Shown in pieces: positions 11,057 to 20,072 of a stretch of 64,000 nucleotides of DNA. Both the position numbers and the translations under genes were made by a program. The notes under the pieces were generated by a model that saw only the letters and a program-made list of their open reading frames with translations, made no database searches and was not told where the DNA came from. Each line of letters begins with the position of its first letter. The stretch's first letter is position 1. This DNA comes from Stenotrophomonas nitritireducens (GTDB lineage Bacteria; Pseudomonadota; Gammaproteobacteria; Xanthomonadales; Xanthomonadaceae): positions 3,028,501 to 3,092,500 of the forward strand of contig NZ_CP016756.1 in NCBI RefSeq assembly GCF_001700965.1. The letters are read 5' to 3'.

Positions 11057-11127
11057 GCGCCGAGCATACGATTTGTGGCTGTCGGCGTGCATGGGCAGGC
11101 GAGGGCGCAGCGCTTATCCTTGCGCCG

Positions 11128-12105
11128 ATGTCTGCCGCACTTACTCCCGCCGAACGCCGCCAGCTGGTACAGCAGTTGCCGCCCCTGCGCGCTGCCGATG
11201 AGCGCCTGATCCAACGTTTCCTGGATGCGATCTGGGCCGAGCACGGCCTGGCCCGAGCCTCGCTGGACAGCTATCGGCGTGACCTGGAAGGCCTCTCGCG
11301 CTGGCGCGATGGCGCCAATGACGGCCTGGCCGGGATCGACCGCGCTGGCCTGTTTGATTACCTGGCCTGGCGTACCCGACACGGTTGGACCGCGCGCAGC
11401 AACGCGCGTCTGCTGTCGGTGCTGCGGGCCTTTTTTGCCCAGGCGCTCAAGCGCGGCGAGCGCAGCGAAGACCCCGCCGCGTTGCTGGAATCGCCCAAGC
11501 TGCCGCGCTCCTTGCCCAAGGCGCTGGCAGAAAGCCAGATCGAGGCCTTGTTGAAGGCGCCGGATGTGGAGACCCCGACCGGGCTGCGTGACCGCGCCAT
11601 GCTGGAGCTGATGTACGCCGCCGGCCTGCGGGTCAGCGAGCTGGTCAATCTGCCGGCAAATGCAGTCAATCTGCGCCAGGGCGTGCTGCGGGTGACCGGC
11701 AAGGGCAGCAAGGAGCGGCTGGTGCCGTTGGGCGAAGAGTCGCAGTACTGGCTGGAGCGCTACCTCGCCACCGCGCGCCCGCTGCTTGCCGGCGGCAAGC
11801 CGGTCGCGGCGACCCCGAGCGGCCAGGTGCCGCTGTTCGTGGACGTGGACCGTACTCCGCTAACCCGCCAGCAGTTCTGGGCCTTGGTGAAGACCAGTGC
11901 CGCGGTGGCCGGCATCGATCCCGGCAAGATCAGCCCGCACGGGCTGCGGCACAGTTTTGCCACCCACCTGCTCAATCACGGCGCCGACCTGCGCGCGCTG
12001 CAGATGTTGCTTGGCCACAGTTCCCTGTCCACCACCCAGATCTATACCTTGGTGGCCCGCGAACACCTGCAGAAGCTGCACCGCAAACACCATCCGCGCG
12101 GCTGA
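11128..12105 (+). CDS. xerD: Site-specific tyrosine recombinase XerD
   Basis: XerD works with XerC at the chromosomal dif site to resolve dimers at cell division. The 325-residue protein has an N-terminal SAM-like core-binding domain (from [13 protein letters not shown]) and a C-terminal catalytic domain. Conserved recombinase boxes are visible: AAGLRVSEL (catalytic Arg), [25 protein letters not shown] (HxxR) and [13 protein letters not shown], whose Tyr is the nucleophile. The protein is ~25 residues longer than E. coli XerD at the N-terminus. The ATG at 11128 is preferred to the far-upstream one inside the RDD gene. In E. coli xerD is followed by dsbC; here dsbC also lies downstream, but after a repeat-filled gap. 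Confidence 0.95.
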   Translation: MSAALTPAERRQLVQQLPPLRAADERLIQRFLDAIWAEHGLARASLDSYRRDLEGLSRWRDGANDGLAGIDRAGLFDYLAWRTRHGWTARSNARLLSVLRAFFAQALKRGERSEDPAALLESPKLPRSLPKALAESQIEALLKAPDVETPTGLRDRAMLELMYAAGLRVSELVNLPANAVNLRQGVLRVTGKGSKERLVPLGEESQYWLERYLATARPLLAGGKPVAATPSGQVPLFVDVDRTPLTRQQFWALVKTSAAVAGIDPGKISPHGLRHSFATHLLNHGADLRALQMLLGHSSLSTTQIYTLVAREHLQKLHRKHHPRG

Positions 12106-12130
12106 GCCTACGTTGGCCGCCGTGTGCTTT

Positions 12131-12292
12131 TGCAGGAGCGGCGTAAGCCGCGAAGCCGGTAAAGCCGGAAATGCCTTGTAGAGCCGAACCATGCCGGCTG
12201 GGGCACTACCGGTAAAGCGCCTGCCGAGCACGGCTCGGCACTACAGACTGGCTGCCGGTTCAGCTGCTTTCGCGGCTGACGCCGCTCCTACA
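12131..12292. repeat. REP/SMAG repeat cluster between xerD and dsbC
   Basis: The outer arms are TGCAGGAGCGGCGTAAGCCGCGAAGC (12131) and the inverse GCTTTCGCGGCTGACGCCGCTCCTACA (to 12292), the same family as 10412-10510. Inside are a good SMAG-like element (TGCCGAGCACGGCTCGGCACTAC, 12222-12244) and a decayed one (about 12183-12209, also ending CACTAC). The first arm has lost GTAG (GCAG). The whole 290-bp xerD-dsbC gap (12106-12395) contains nothing else recognisable except the dsbC leader. Confidence 0.8.
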
Positions 12293-12395
12293 GGCCTGCC
12301 TTCTTACGCGCTCTACACGGCCGATGACCTGCCAGTTGCGGAGCTGTGCACGGCGGGTGTGCGAGAATCGCCCCGTTCTCTTTCGATGGGTCGCC

Positions 12396-13175
12396 ATGTT
12401 CCGATTTGCCATTGCCGCGCTGTTTGGAGCGCTGAGCCTTACCGCCTGCGCGCAACAGCCCGCAGCCTCCAGGACCGCTGCCACAGCCGCTGTCCCGGCC
12501 ACCGATGCGGCGGTCGAGAAGCGCGTGCGCGATGCGCTCAAGGAACTGGATCCGAACTTCAAGCCCGATTACATCGGCGCGGCACCGTTCGCCGGTTTCC
12601 GCGAGGTGATCGTGTCCGGCCAGGTGCTGTACGTCACCGACGACGGCCGCTACCTGCTGCAGACCACCCCGTATGACATCGCCAACAAGACCCAGGCCAC
12701 CAGCCCGGGCCTGCTGGCCTACCGTCGTGGCTTGCTGGAAACCCTGCCGCATTCGGACCGCATCGTGTTTGCGCCGCCCAATGCCAAGCACACCATCAGC
12801 GTGTTCACGGATATCGAGTGCGGCTACTGCCGCAAGCTGCATCAGGACATTGCCGAGCTGAACCGCAATGGCATCGCCGTGGAATACCTGGCGTTCCCGC
12901 GCATGGGCTTGGCCAGCAAGGACGCCACCGACATGATCTCGGTGTGGTGCGCCAGCGACCGCAAGGCCGCACTGACCTCGGCCAAGACCGGCCAGCCGGT
13001 TCCGGCAAAGAACTGCACCAACCCGGTGGCCATGCAGTACAACCTGGGCCAGCAGTTGGGCATCAATGGCACGCCGGCGATTTTTGCCGCCGATGGTACC
13101 CAGCTGGGTGGCTACCTGCCGCCGGCGCAGCTGAAGGCAACGCTGGACCGCATGGAAGGCAGCGGCAGCCGCTGA
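12396..13175 (+). CDS. dsbC: Thiol:disulfide isomerase DsbC
   Basis: DsbC is the periplasmic isomerase that shuffles wrong disulfides in exported proteins. The 259-residue protein has an N-terminal export signal (MFRFAIAALFGALSLTAC), a dimerisation domain (about residues 40-110) and a thioredoxin fold with active site C142-G-Y-C145, a second structural Cys pair (WCAS and KNCT), and the cis-proline loop GINGTPAIF. The segment LTAC fits a lipobox, so the mature protein may be a lipoprotein rather than freely soluble; this is visible in sequence but unproven. The ATG at 12396 gives a clean signal peptide. Disulfide-containing secretion substrates nearby would need such an enzyme. Confidence 0.92.
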   Translation: MFRFAIAALFGALSLTACAQQPAASRTAATAAVPATDAAVEKRVRDALKELDPNFKPDYIGAAPFAGFREVIVSGQVLYVTDDGRYLLQTTPYDIANKTQATSPGLLAYRRGLLETLPHSDRIVFAPPNAKHTISVFTDIECGYCRKLHQDIAELNRNGIAVEYLAFPRMGLASKDATDMISVWCASDRKAALTSAKTGQPVPAKNCTNPVAMQYNLGQQLGINGTPAIFAADGTQLGGYLPPAQLKATLDRMEGSGSR

Positions 13176-13204
13176 TAGCACCGCCGGCCAATGCATGAAC
13201 AGGC

Positions 13205-13236
13205 AACGCCCCTCCCGGCAACGAGAGGGGCGTTTT
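13205..13236. terminator. Terminator between convergent dsbC and chitinase genes
   Basis: A perfect 10-bp stem AACGCCCCTC / GAGGGGCGTT with a 10-nt loop, flanked by A on one side and TT on the other, lies midway between the two stops. It can serve both genes. Confidence 0.8.
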
Positions 13237-13251
13237 GGTTTTGGCTGAGGC

Positions 13252-15444
13252 TTATTTCAGGCCCTTGCCGATGCTGTTGACCAGGGTGCCCTGGGCGTCA
13301 TCGCCGCTGAACTCCCAGAAGAAGGCACCGCCCAGGCCCTGCGCTTTGACGTAGGCCATCTTGCGGCCCAGCATTTCCGGCGTGTCCACGCTCCAGAACG
13401 TGCTGCCGTTGTACAGCCAGGTGGCCTGTGCGGCCGCGTCGGTATACACCGGCCAACCGAGGTTCTTGAGCACTTTCCAGTCCTCGATGCCCGCCTCGAA
13501 CCTGCCGTTTGCCGGCCGCCCGCTCTGGTACAGGCCGTTGTTGGTCGCGGCCACATTGGTCCAGCCACGGCCGTAGAAGCCCACGCCCAGGTTCAACTTG
13601 GCGGCCGGCACGCCGCGCTGCAGGTAGGCCTCGATGGCGTCGTTGCTGTTGTAAAGAGCGGTGTCACCACGTGACGGATCGGCCGGCGAGTGGAACAGGG
13701 CGGTGTGGTGGTTGGTGGTGCCGGCCCAGGCGCCATGGAAGTCATAGGTCATCACATTGATGAAATCCAGGTAGCGGTGGTAGGCCGCCGGATCGGTCTG
13801 GCGGATCTTGTCGATGCCGGCGCCGACCGCCACGGTCAGCAGCAGCCCGGGACGCACCGCATCCAACTGGCGGCGAAACTCGGCCAGCAGCGCGGTGAAG
13901 TTGTCGCGGTCGGCCGGGGTGCCACAGCTCAGGCCACAGGCGGCCGGATATTCCCAGTCGATGTCGATGCCATCGAACACGCCTGCGGCGACGCCCTTGC
14001 CACCGGCGTTGTCGGTGAACGGCAGGTTGCCCTTGATATACGCATCAATGCAGGAGGCGACAAAGGCCTGGCGGTTCTCCGGGCGCGCTGCGCTGGAGAA
14101 GCCGCGTGACCAGGTCCATCCGCCCAACGAGATCAGGGTCTTCAGCTGCGGGTGCTTGGCCTTGAGCTGCTTGAGCTGGTTCCAGTTGCCGCGCAGCGGC
14201 TGGTTCCATCGGTCAGCGACACCGCTGACGCTCTCGCTGCCGCCAAAGCTGCGGGTGTAATCGGCATAGGCATCGCCACCGGCACCACTGGCCGGGTTGG
14301 CGGCCTGGGTAACGCCGACTTCGCAGCGGTTGTTGCGGACGTTGCCGAAGGCGTAGTTGATGTGGGTCAGCTGCGCCGCCGAGCCGCTGCTGTCGATGTT
14401 CTTGACCCGGTAATTGCGGCCATAGATGCCCCACTGGGTGAAATTGCCGATGACCCGCTTGCCGGTTGTGGCCGACGTGCCCGGATCGCCGGGATCGGGG
14501 TTTGGCTTGGGATCGGGATTCGGGTTGGGATTCACGGGATCACCGCCACCGGTGTCCTCGGCCAGGGTACTGGCGCTGATGGCTGTACTGATCGCCGAGG
14601 CGTTGCCCGCCTTGTCACGCGCACTGACCGCATAGCGGTAGGCGGTGGCCGCGCTCAGGCCGGTGTCGGTGAAACCGGTGGTGCCCAGTGAGGCGATCTG
14701 CCGGCCGTCGCGGTACAGGATATAAGCGGCCACGCCGCTGCCGCCGGGGTTGTCGCTGGCGGCATTCCACTGCAGGGCGATGCTGTTTGCGCTACGCGAG
14801 GCCACGGCCAGCCCGGTGGGAATGGAGGGCGGGATGATGTCCTTGTCGGGCGCAGTGACCACCACCTTGACCGTTGCGGAGTTGGTGCTGGCGTTGCGGT
14901 CGTCGGTAGCTACCGCCATCAGTACGTAGCTACCTGCCGCCGCACCCCGCCAGACAAGGCTGTAAGGCGCGTTGCCGACGCTGCCGACGGAGATGCCATC
15001 GCGGAAAAACTCGACCTTGCGGATGCTGCCATCACTGTCGCGGGCGTCAGCGGTGACGGTGATGGCGCTGCCGACGCTGAAGCGGCTGCCCGCGGCGGGC
15101 GAGGTCAGGCGAACCTGCGGGGGCGTGTTGGCAGCCGGCGGGCCGGCGTCGCAACGGCCCAGATTGTCGTAGTAGCGCCGACCGGCCGGGTGATCGGGCG
15201 GGGCGTTCCAGATGGTTTGGCGAACCCGGTACTGCACGCCTGCTTTCTGCAGGTGGTCGCCGGGTTGGTAGATGGTGGTGCCCAGCCAGGGTTTGATCCC
15301 CGTACAGTCCGCCGCGTGGGCGGCGGGCAGCACGCCGGCCGTGGCCGTGGCCAGTGCGAGCACCACGCGCAGGCGCAAGCGCGCGCTGGGCGGGCGGGCG
15401 CGGATGAATGAGGGCAGACAGGGCTGCCGGGAATGTTCCGTCAT
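13252..15444 (-). CDS. Secreted GH18 chitinase with CBM5/12-like, Ig-like and Fn3 domains
   Basis: This is an extracellular enzyme that hydrolyses beta-1,4-linked N-acetylglucosamine in chitin. The 730-residue precursor has a long signal peptide (basic N-region RARPPSARLRLR, cleavage near AHAA-DC). Next come a chitin-binding CBM5/12-like module (W, Y and GD pattern, IYQPGDHLQKAG), an Ig-like domain starting TPPQVRLTSP, an Fn3 domain starting IPPSIPTGL, and a PNPNPDP linker. The C-terminal GH18 barrel carries DGIDIDWEY, with catalytic E498. The ATG at 15444 is preceded by an AAGGAG ribosome site; the frame remains open ~140 codons upstream but lacks a signal peptide there. The enzyme is a plausible substrate of the Xps system encoded downstream. 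Confidence 0.92.
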   Translation of the reverse strand: MTEHSRQPCLPSFIRARPPSARLRLRVVLALATATAGVLPAAHAADCTGIKPWLGTTIYQPGDHLQKAGVQYRVRQTIWNAPPDHPAGRRYYDNLGRCDAGPPAANTPPQVRLTSPAAGSRFSVGSAITVTADARDSDGSIRKVEFFRDGISVGSVGNAPYSLVWRGAAAGSYVLMAVATDDRNASTNSATVKVVVTAPDKDIIPPSIPTGLAVASRSANSIALQWNAASDNPGGSGVAAYILYRDGRQIASLGTTGFTDTGLSAATAYRYAVSARDKAGNASAISTAISASTLAEDTGGGDPVNPNPNPDPKPNPDPGDPGTSATTGKRVIGNFTQWGIYGRNYRVKNIDSSGSAAQLTHINYAFGNVRNNRCEVGVTQAANPASGAGGDAYADYTRSFGGSESVSGVADRWNQPLRGNWNQLKQLKAKHPQLKTLISLGGWTWSRGFSSAARPENRQAFVASCIDAYIKGNLPFTDNAGGKGVAAGVFDGIDIDWEYPAACGLSCGTPADRDNFTALLAEFRRQLDAVRPGLLLTVAVGAGIDKIRQTDPAAYHRYLDFINVMTYDFHGAWAGTTNHHTALFHSPADPSRGDTALYNSNDAIEAYLQRGVPAAKLNLGVGFYGRGWTNVAATNNGLYQSGRPANGRFEAGIEDWKVLKNLGWPVYTDAAAQATWLYNGSTFWSVDTPEMLGRKMAYVKAQGLGGAFFWEFSGDDAQGTLVNSIGKGLK

Positions 15445-15753
15445 GGTGGGGCTCCTTCTGATGGTTGGGGTGCGCACGGACACGCCTTCGGCATGCCGGG
15501 CAAGCTGCTGCCTGGCCTGAAGAAGCTGCTTTGGGAAGCGCGATGCGCCCGGATCCGAGCCCGTGGGCCGGCAAGCTGCTGCCGGCCGATTGAGGATAAC
15601 GATGTCAAAATCGGCGGCGCGTTTTGCCCATCCCTGCCTGCTGTCGGTGTGATCCGCGTCATTGCTGAGGACTTCCGGTAGCCAGCAGGCTGAGGCTTGG
15701 GGCGGCCGAGTCCGGTACAATCGCGGGCCGATTCCCACCATGGTCTCCCGGAC
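15445..15753. promoter_or_regulatory. Divergent chitinase/purL control region
   Basis: This 309-bp gap carries the chitinase Shine-Dalgarno (AAGGAG on the minus strand, 15452-15457). It also has two similar hairpins that share the core GGCAAGCTGCTGCC (15495-15516 and 15566-15587), and a TACAAT -10 candidate for purL at 15716-15721. No small gene is evident. Confidence 0.55.
15716..15721 (+). promoter_or_regulatory. Candidate -10 box for purL
   Basis: TACAAT in the context GGTACAATCGC lies 33 bp before the purL ATG. The same GTACAATCGC occurs before lptF. A matching -35 is not obvious. Confidence 0.4.
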
Positions 15754-18700
15754 ATGATCGTCCTCGAGGGCGCAGCTGCCCTTTCGCCGTTCCGCCGCGA
15801 ACGTCTTGAATCCCGCCTGCAGTCCATTGCCGCCGATCTGCGCATCACCGGTGCCTGGCACGTCTATTTCACCCAGGCCGCCGATGCCGGCGCGGTCGAC
15901 CAGACCACGCTGGGCCGCATCCTACAGGGTCAGCCACAGGCCGCCGAACGCGCCGAAGGCGCGGTTTCCCGCTTCGTGGTGCCACGCCTGGGCACGCTGT
16001 CGCCCTGGTCGAGCAAGGCCACCGAGCTGGTGCGCGGTGCCGGCCTGCCGATCCAGCGGGTGGAACGCGGTACCCGCATTGATCTGAGCGGTTGGCCGGC
16101 CGATCCAGCCCAGCAGGCGGCGGTTGCCAAGCTGCTGCACGACCCGATGACCCAGTCGCTGCTGGCCGATATAGGCCAAGCACAGGCGCTGTTCAACAAT
16201 GTGGGCCGCGGCACCCTGGAGCGGATTGCGCTGGATGACCTGGAAGGGGCCAACAAGCGCCTCGGCCTGGCCCTGGCCGACGACGAAATCGATTACCTGC
16301 GCCAGCGCTACAGCGAACTCGGCCGTGACCCGTCCGACGTCGAACTGATGATGTTCGCGCAGGCCAATTCCGAACACTGCCGGCACAAGATCTTCAATGC
16401 CAGCTGGACCATCGACGGCAACGAGCAGGACCGCTCGCTGTTCAAGATGATCAAGAACACCCACCAGCAGACCCCGCAGCACACGCTCAGCGCGTACAGC
16501 GACAATGCCGCGGTGATTGAAGGTGAACCGGCCGCGCGTTATCGCCCGGACCCGGCCACCGGCAAGTACCGCAGCGAAGCGGTGGTGCCCAGTGCGTTCC
16601 AGATCAAGGTGGAAACGCATAACCACCCGACCGCGATTGCGCCGTTCCCCGGTGCCGCGACCGGCGCCGGCGGCGAAATCCGCGACGAAGGTGCCACCGG
16701 CCGTGGCGGCAAGCCCAAGGCCGGCCTGACCGGCTTCTCGGTCTCGCACCTGCGCATCCCGACCCTGCCGCAGCCGTGGGAAGCGCCGCGCGCGCTGAAC
16801 CCGCGCATGGCGCCGGCGCTGGACATCATGCTTGACGGCCCGCTCGGCGGCGCCGCGTTCAACAACGAATTCGGCCGGCCGAACCTGCTGGGCTATTTCC
16901 GCAGCTTCGAGCTGCCGGAAGACGGCATCACCCGCGCCTACGACAAGCCGATCATGTTGGCCGGCGGCCTGGGCGCGATTGACCGCGTGCAGGTCGACAA
17001 GCTGCAGCTGCAGGCCGGTGACGCGGTGATCGTGCTCGGCGGCCCGGCCATGTTGATCGGCCTGGGCGGCGGTGCGGCCTCGTCGGTGGCTTCGGGCGAA
17101 AGTGCCGAAGACCTCGACTTCGCCAGCGTGCAGCGCGACAACCCGGAAATGGAACGCCGCTGCCAGGAAGTGATCGACCGTTGCGTGGCCATGGGTACGA
17201 ACAACCCGATCAAATTCTTCCACGACGTCGGCGCCGGTGGCCTGTCAAACGCCATCCCCGAACTGCTGCACGACTCCAACGTTGGCGGCGTGATCGACCT
17301 GGGCAAGGTGCCCACCGACGATCCCTCGCTGTCGCCGCTGGAACTGTGGTGCAACGAGTCGCAGGAACGTTATGTGCTTGGCGTGGCGCCGGAGCGCCTG
17401 GCCGAGTTCGCCGCCATCTGCGCACGCGAGCGCTGCCCGTTTGCCGCCGTTGGCGTCGCCACCAGCGAAGAGCATCTGGTCGTGGCCTATGGGGCGACCC
17501 CGGGCAATACCCCGGCCGATGCGCCGATCGATCTGCCGATGGATGTCCTGTTCGGCAAGGCGCCGAAGATGCACCGCGATGCCGTGCATCCGCCGGCACC
17601 GCGTTGGCCGTCGCTGAAGACCGCTGGCATCGATCTGCATGACGCTGGCCTGCGTGTGCTTGCACACCCGACCGTTGCCTCCAAGAGCTTCCTGGTCACC
17701 ATCGGTGACCGTAGCGTCGGCGGCCTGACCGCGCGCGAGCAGATGATCGGCCCGTGGCAGTTGCCGATGGCCGATGTGGCCATCACCCTTGCCGGCTTTG
17801 ATGCCTATGCCGGCGAAGCGATGTCGCTGGGCGAACGCACCCCGCTGGCCTTGTTGAATGCAGCCGCGTCGGCACGGATGGCGGTGGGCGAAGCCATCAC
17901 CAACCTGTGTGCCGCACCGGTGACCGCGTTGGATACGGTCAAGCTGTCCGCCAACTGGATGGCCGCCTGCGGTCACAACGGCGAAGACGCGCTGCTGTAC
18001 GACGCGGTAAAGGCCGTGGGCATGGAACTGTGCCCGCAGCTGGATATCAGCATCCCGGTGGGCAAGGACTCGCTGTCGATGCAGGCGCAGTGGCAGGCCG
18101 ATGGCCAGGCCGAGAAGTCGGTCTCGCCGGTGTCGCTGGTGATCACCGCGTTCGCCCCGGTCAGCGATGCCCGCCAGCAGCTCACGCCGCTGCTCGACCG
18201 CGAGACCGAAAGCGAGTTGTGGCTGATTGGTCTGGGCGCTGGCAAGCAGCGCCTGGGTGGCTCAATCCTGGCGCAGACCCAGGCCGATCACAGCGCGCTG
18301 CCGGCGTTCGCCGGTGAAGTGCCGGACCTGGATGACCCGCAGCGCCTGCGTGCGTTCTTCGAGTTGATCTGCGATGCACGTGAGTCCGGCCTGTTGCTGG
18401 CGTACCACGACCGCAGCGACGGTGGCGCCTTCGCCGCCCTGTGCGAAATGGCCTTCGCCTCGCGCATGGGCCTGGACATCGTGCTCGATGCCTGGGGCGA
18501 TGATCCGTTCCGCAGCCTGTTCAACGAAGAACTCGGCGCCGTGGTGCAGATCGCCAAGGAAGACCGCGCCGCGTTTGCCGACCTGGTCGAACGCCATGCC
18601 CTGACCGAGTGCGCACAGCGCATCGCCCGCCCCAGCACCGCACCTGCCGTACGCGTGCAACTGGGCAGCGACACGCTGGTGGAATGGCGTTGGGAAGAAC

Positions 18701-19635
18701 TGTTCGATGCCTGGTGGTCGGTGACCCACGCCATGCAGAAGCTGCGTGACAACCCGGACGCAGCCGATCAGGAACGCGCCATTGCCCGCAATTTCAACGC
18801 TCCGGGGCTGAAGCCGAAGCTGGCATTCGACCCGGCCGAGGACGTGGCGGCACCGTTCATCGCCACCGGCGCACGGCCGAAGGTAGCGATCCTGCGCGAG
18901 CAGGGCGTCAACGGCCAGATTGAAATGGCCAACATCTTCGAGCGTGTCGGCTTTGATGCCTACGACGTGCACATGAGCGACCTGATCGAAGGCCGCGTGC
19001 AGTTGTCCGACTTCCGCGGCATCGCCGCCTGTGGCGGCTTCAGCTACGGCGACGTGCTCGGCGCTGGTCGCGGCTGGGCAACCTCCATCCTGGAACGCCC
19101 GGCGCTGCGTGAGGCCTTTGCGGCCTTCTTTGCACGCCCGGATACCTTCGCGCTGGGCGTGTGCAACGGTTGCCAGATGATGAGCCAGCTCAAGGACATC
19201 ATCCCCGGTGCCGAGCACTGGCCCAAGTTCCTGCGCAATGCCAGCGAGCAGTTCGAAGCACGCACGGCGTTGTTGGAAGTGGTGGAATCGCCGTCCATCC
19301 TGCTGCGTGGCATGGCCGGCTCGCGCCTGCCGGTGGCGGTGGCACACGGCGAAGGCCGTGCCGAGTTCGACAGCGCGGTGGACCAGGCAGCGGCCAGCGT
19401 CGCGCTGCGTTACGTCGATGGCGACGGCCGCGTGGCCAGCCAGTACCCGCTCAATCCGAATGGCTCGCCTGACGGCATCACCGGCCTGACCAGCAGTGAT
19501 GGCCGCGTCACCATCCTGATGCCGCACCCGGAACGCACCCCGCGTAGCGTCAACCTGAGCTGGGCACCGAGCAGCTGGGGCGAAGATTCGCCGTGGCTGC
19601 GGATGTTCCGCAACGCAAGAGTATGGTGCGGCTGA
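15754..19635 (+). CDS. purL: Phosphoribosylformylglycinamidine synthase (FGAM synthase)
   Basis: PurL catalyses the ATP- and glutamine-dependent conversion of FGAR to FGAM in purine synthesis. This is the large single-chain type: 1293 residues, essentially the length of the E. coli enzyme. It has an N-terminal PurS-like region, a linker, two AIRS-related ATP-binding halves ([46 protein letters not shown]), and a C-terminal class I glutaminase with nucleophile C1137 in [10 protein letters not shown] and the PHPERTPR box for the His/Glu pair. The ATG at 15754 matches the usual N-terminus; the frame is open a little further upstream. A strong terminator follows the gene, isolating it from the adhesin locus. 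Confidence 0.97.
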   Translation: MIVLEGAAALSPFRRERLESRLQSIAADLRITGAWHVYFTQAADAGAVDQTTLGRILQGQPQAAERAEGAVSRFVVPRLGTLSPWSSKATELVRGAGLPIQRVERGTRIDLSGWPADPAQQAAVAKLLHDPMTQSLLADIGQAQALFNNVGRGTLERIALDDLEGANKRLGLALADDEIDYLRQRYSELGRDPSDVELMMFAQANSEHCRHKIFNASWTIDGNEQDRSLFKMIKNTHQQTPQHTLSAYSDNAAVIEGEPAARYRPDPATGKYRSEAVVPSAFQIKVETHNHPTAIAPFPGAATGAGGEIRDEGATGRGGKPKAGLTGFSVSHLRIPTLPQPWEAPRALNPRMAPALDIMLDGPLGGAAFNNEFGRPNLLGYFRSFELPEDGITRAYDKPIMLAGGLGAIDRVQVDKLQLQAGDAVIVLGGPAMLIGLGGGAASSVASGESAEDLDFASVQRDNPEMERRCQEVIDRCVAMGTNNPIKFFHDVGAGGLSNAIPELLHDSNVGGVIDLGKVPTDDPSLSPLELWCNESQERYVLGVAPERLAEFAAICARERCPFAAVGVATSEEHLVVAYGATPGNTPADAPIDLPMDVLFGKAPKMHRDAVHPPAPRWPSLKTAGIDLHDAGLRVLAHPTVASKSFLVTIGDRSVGGLTAREQMIGPWQLPMADVAITLAGFDAYAGEAMSLGERTPLALLNAAASARMAVGEAITNLCAAPVTALDTVKLSANWMAACGHNGEDALLYDAVKAVGMELCPQLDISIPVGKDSLSMQAQWQADGQAEKSVSPVSLVITAFAPVSDARQQLTPLLDRETESELWLIGLGAGKQRLGGSILAQTQADHSALPAFAGEVPDLDDPQRLRAFFELICDARESGLLLAYHDRSDGGAFAALCEMAFASRMGLDIVLDAWGDDPFRSLFNEELGAVVQIAKEDRAAFADLVERHALTECAQRIARPSTAPAVRVQLGSDTLVEWRWEELFDAWWSVTHAMQKLRDNPDAADQERAIARNFNAPGLKPKLAFDPAEDVAAPFIATGARPKVAILREQGVNGQIEMANIFERVGFDAYDVHMSDLIEGRVQLSDFRGIAACGGFSYGDVLGAGRGWATSILERPALREAFAAFFARPDTFALGVCNGCQMMSQLKDIIPGAEHWPKFLRNASEQFEARTALLEVVESPSILLRGMAGSRLPVAVAHGEGRAEFDSAVDQAAASVALRYVDGDGRVASQYPLNPNGSPDGITGLTSSDGRVTILMPHPERTPRSVNLSWAPSSWGEDSPWLRMFRNARVWCG

Positions 19636-20072
19636 ACAGGCATAAACGCCGAAAGATAGTTTCAGTACATACGAAAACCAAGAAGCCCGCAGGCCAACGC
19701 CTGCGGGCTTTTTCCGTTCTGGAATGTGGATTTCCGTCTGGTCCGTGCACTGTGTCCGCATGTGTGCAGACAGAGTTGTTTGTCAAAAAAAATTCATGAC
19801 GGGCTTCGCCAAACAGCGTGTTTTCGCCGCTGTAACCGCTGTTTTCAAGGGTCAGCGGGAAACTTGACGTTCAAAACACTGCGCTCTGAAACTCGCGCCG
19901 CTCTACAGGTACGGCTGCATCTCGCAGCGTATTGCCGGCGACGGGCGTGAGCCCGAGGCATGCGAGCAGCACGGGGAAAGACAGCAGCACACGTCAACGC
20001 AATCAGTCGTCGATGCCGCATCAGCCAGCACGCCTGCGGCGAAAAACTCAGTCCACTTCAGGAGCAGTTTCG
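19636..20072. promoter_or_regulatory. purL terminator and adhesin 1 leader region
   Basis: This 437-bp gap starts with the purL terminator (19685-19715), then an A/T-richer stretch (TTTGTCAAAAAAAATTC near 19780) and a possible -35 TTGACG at 19864. It ends with a leader that resembles the one before adhesin 2: GGCGTGAGCC near 19940, then TCCACTTCAGGAGCAG just before the ATG. The ribosome site is AGGAG at 20060-20064. No gene is supported. Confidence 0.5.
19685..19715 (+). terminator. Intrinsic terminator of purL
   Basis: An 11-bp perfect stem AGCCCGCAGGC / GCCTGCGGGCT with loop CAAC is followed directly by a run of five T. Confidence 0.9.

Noticed and set aside
13252..15861. A longer chitinase reading starting near 15861
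   Set aside because: The extra N-terminal residues precede a clear signal peptide, overlap the purL start region on the other strand and lack a ribosome site; the ATG at 15444 has AAGGAG.
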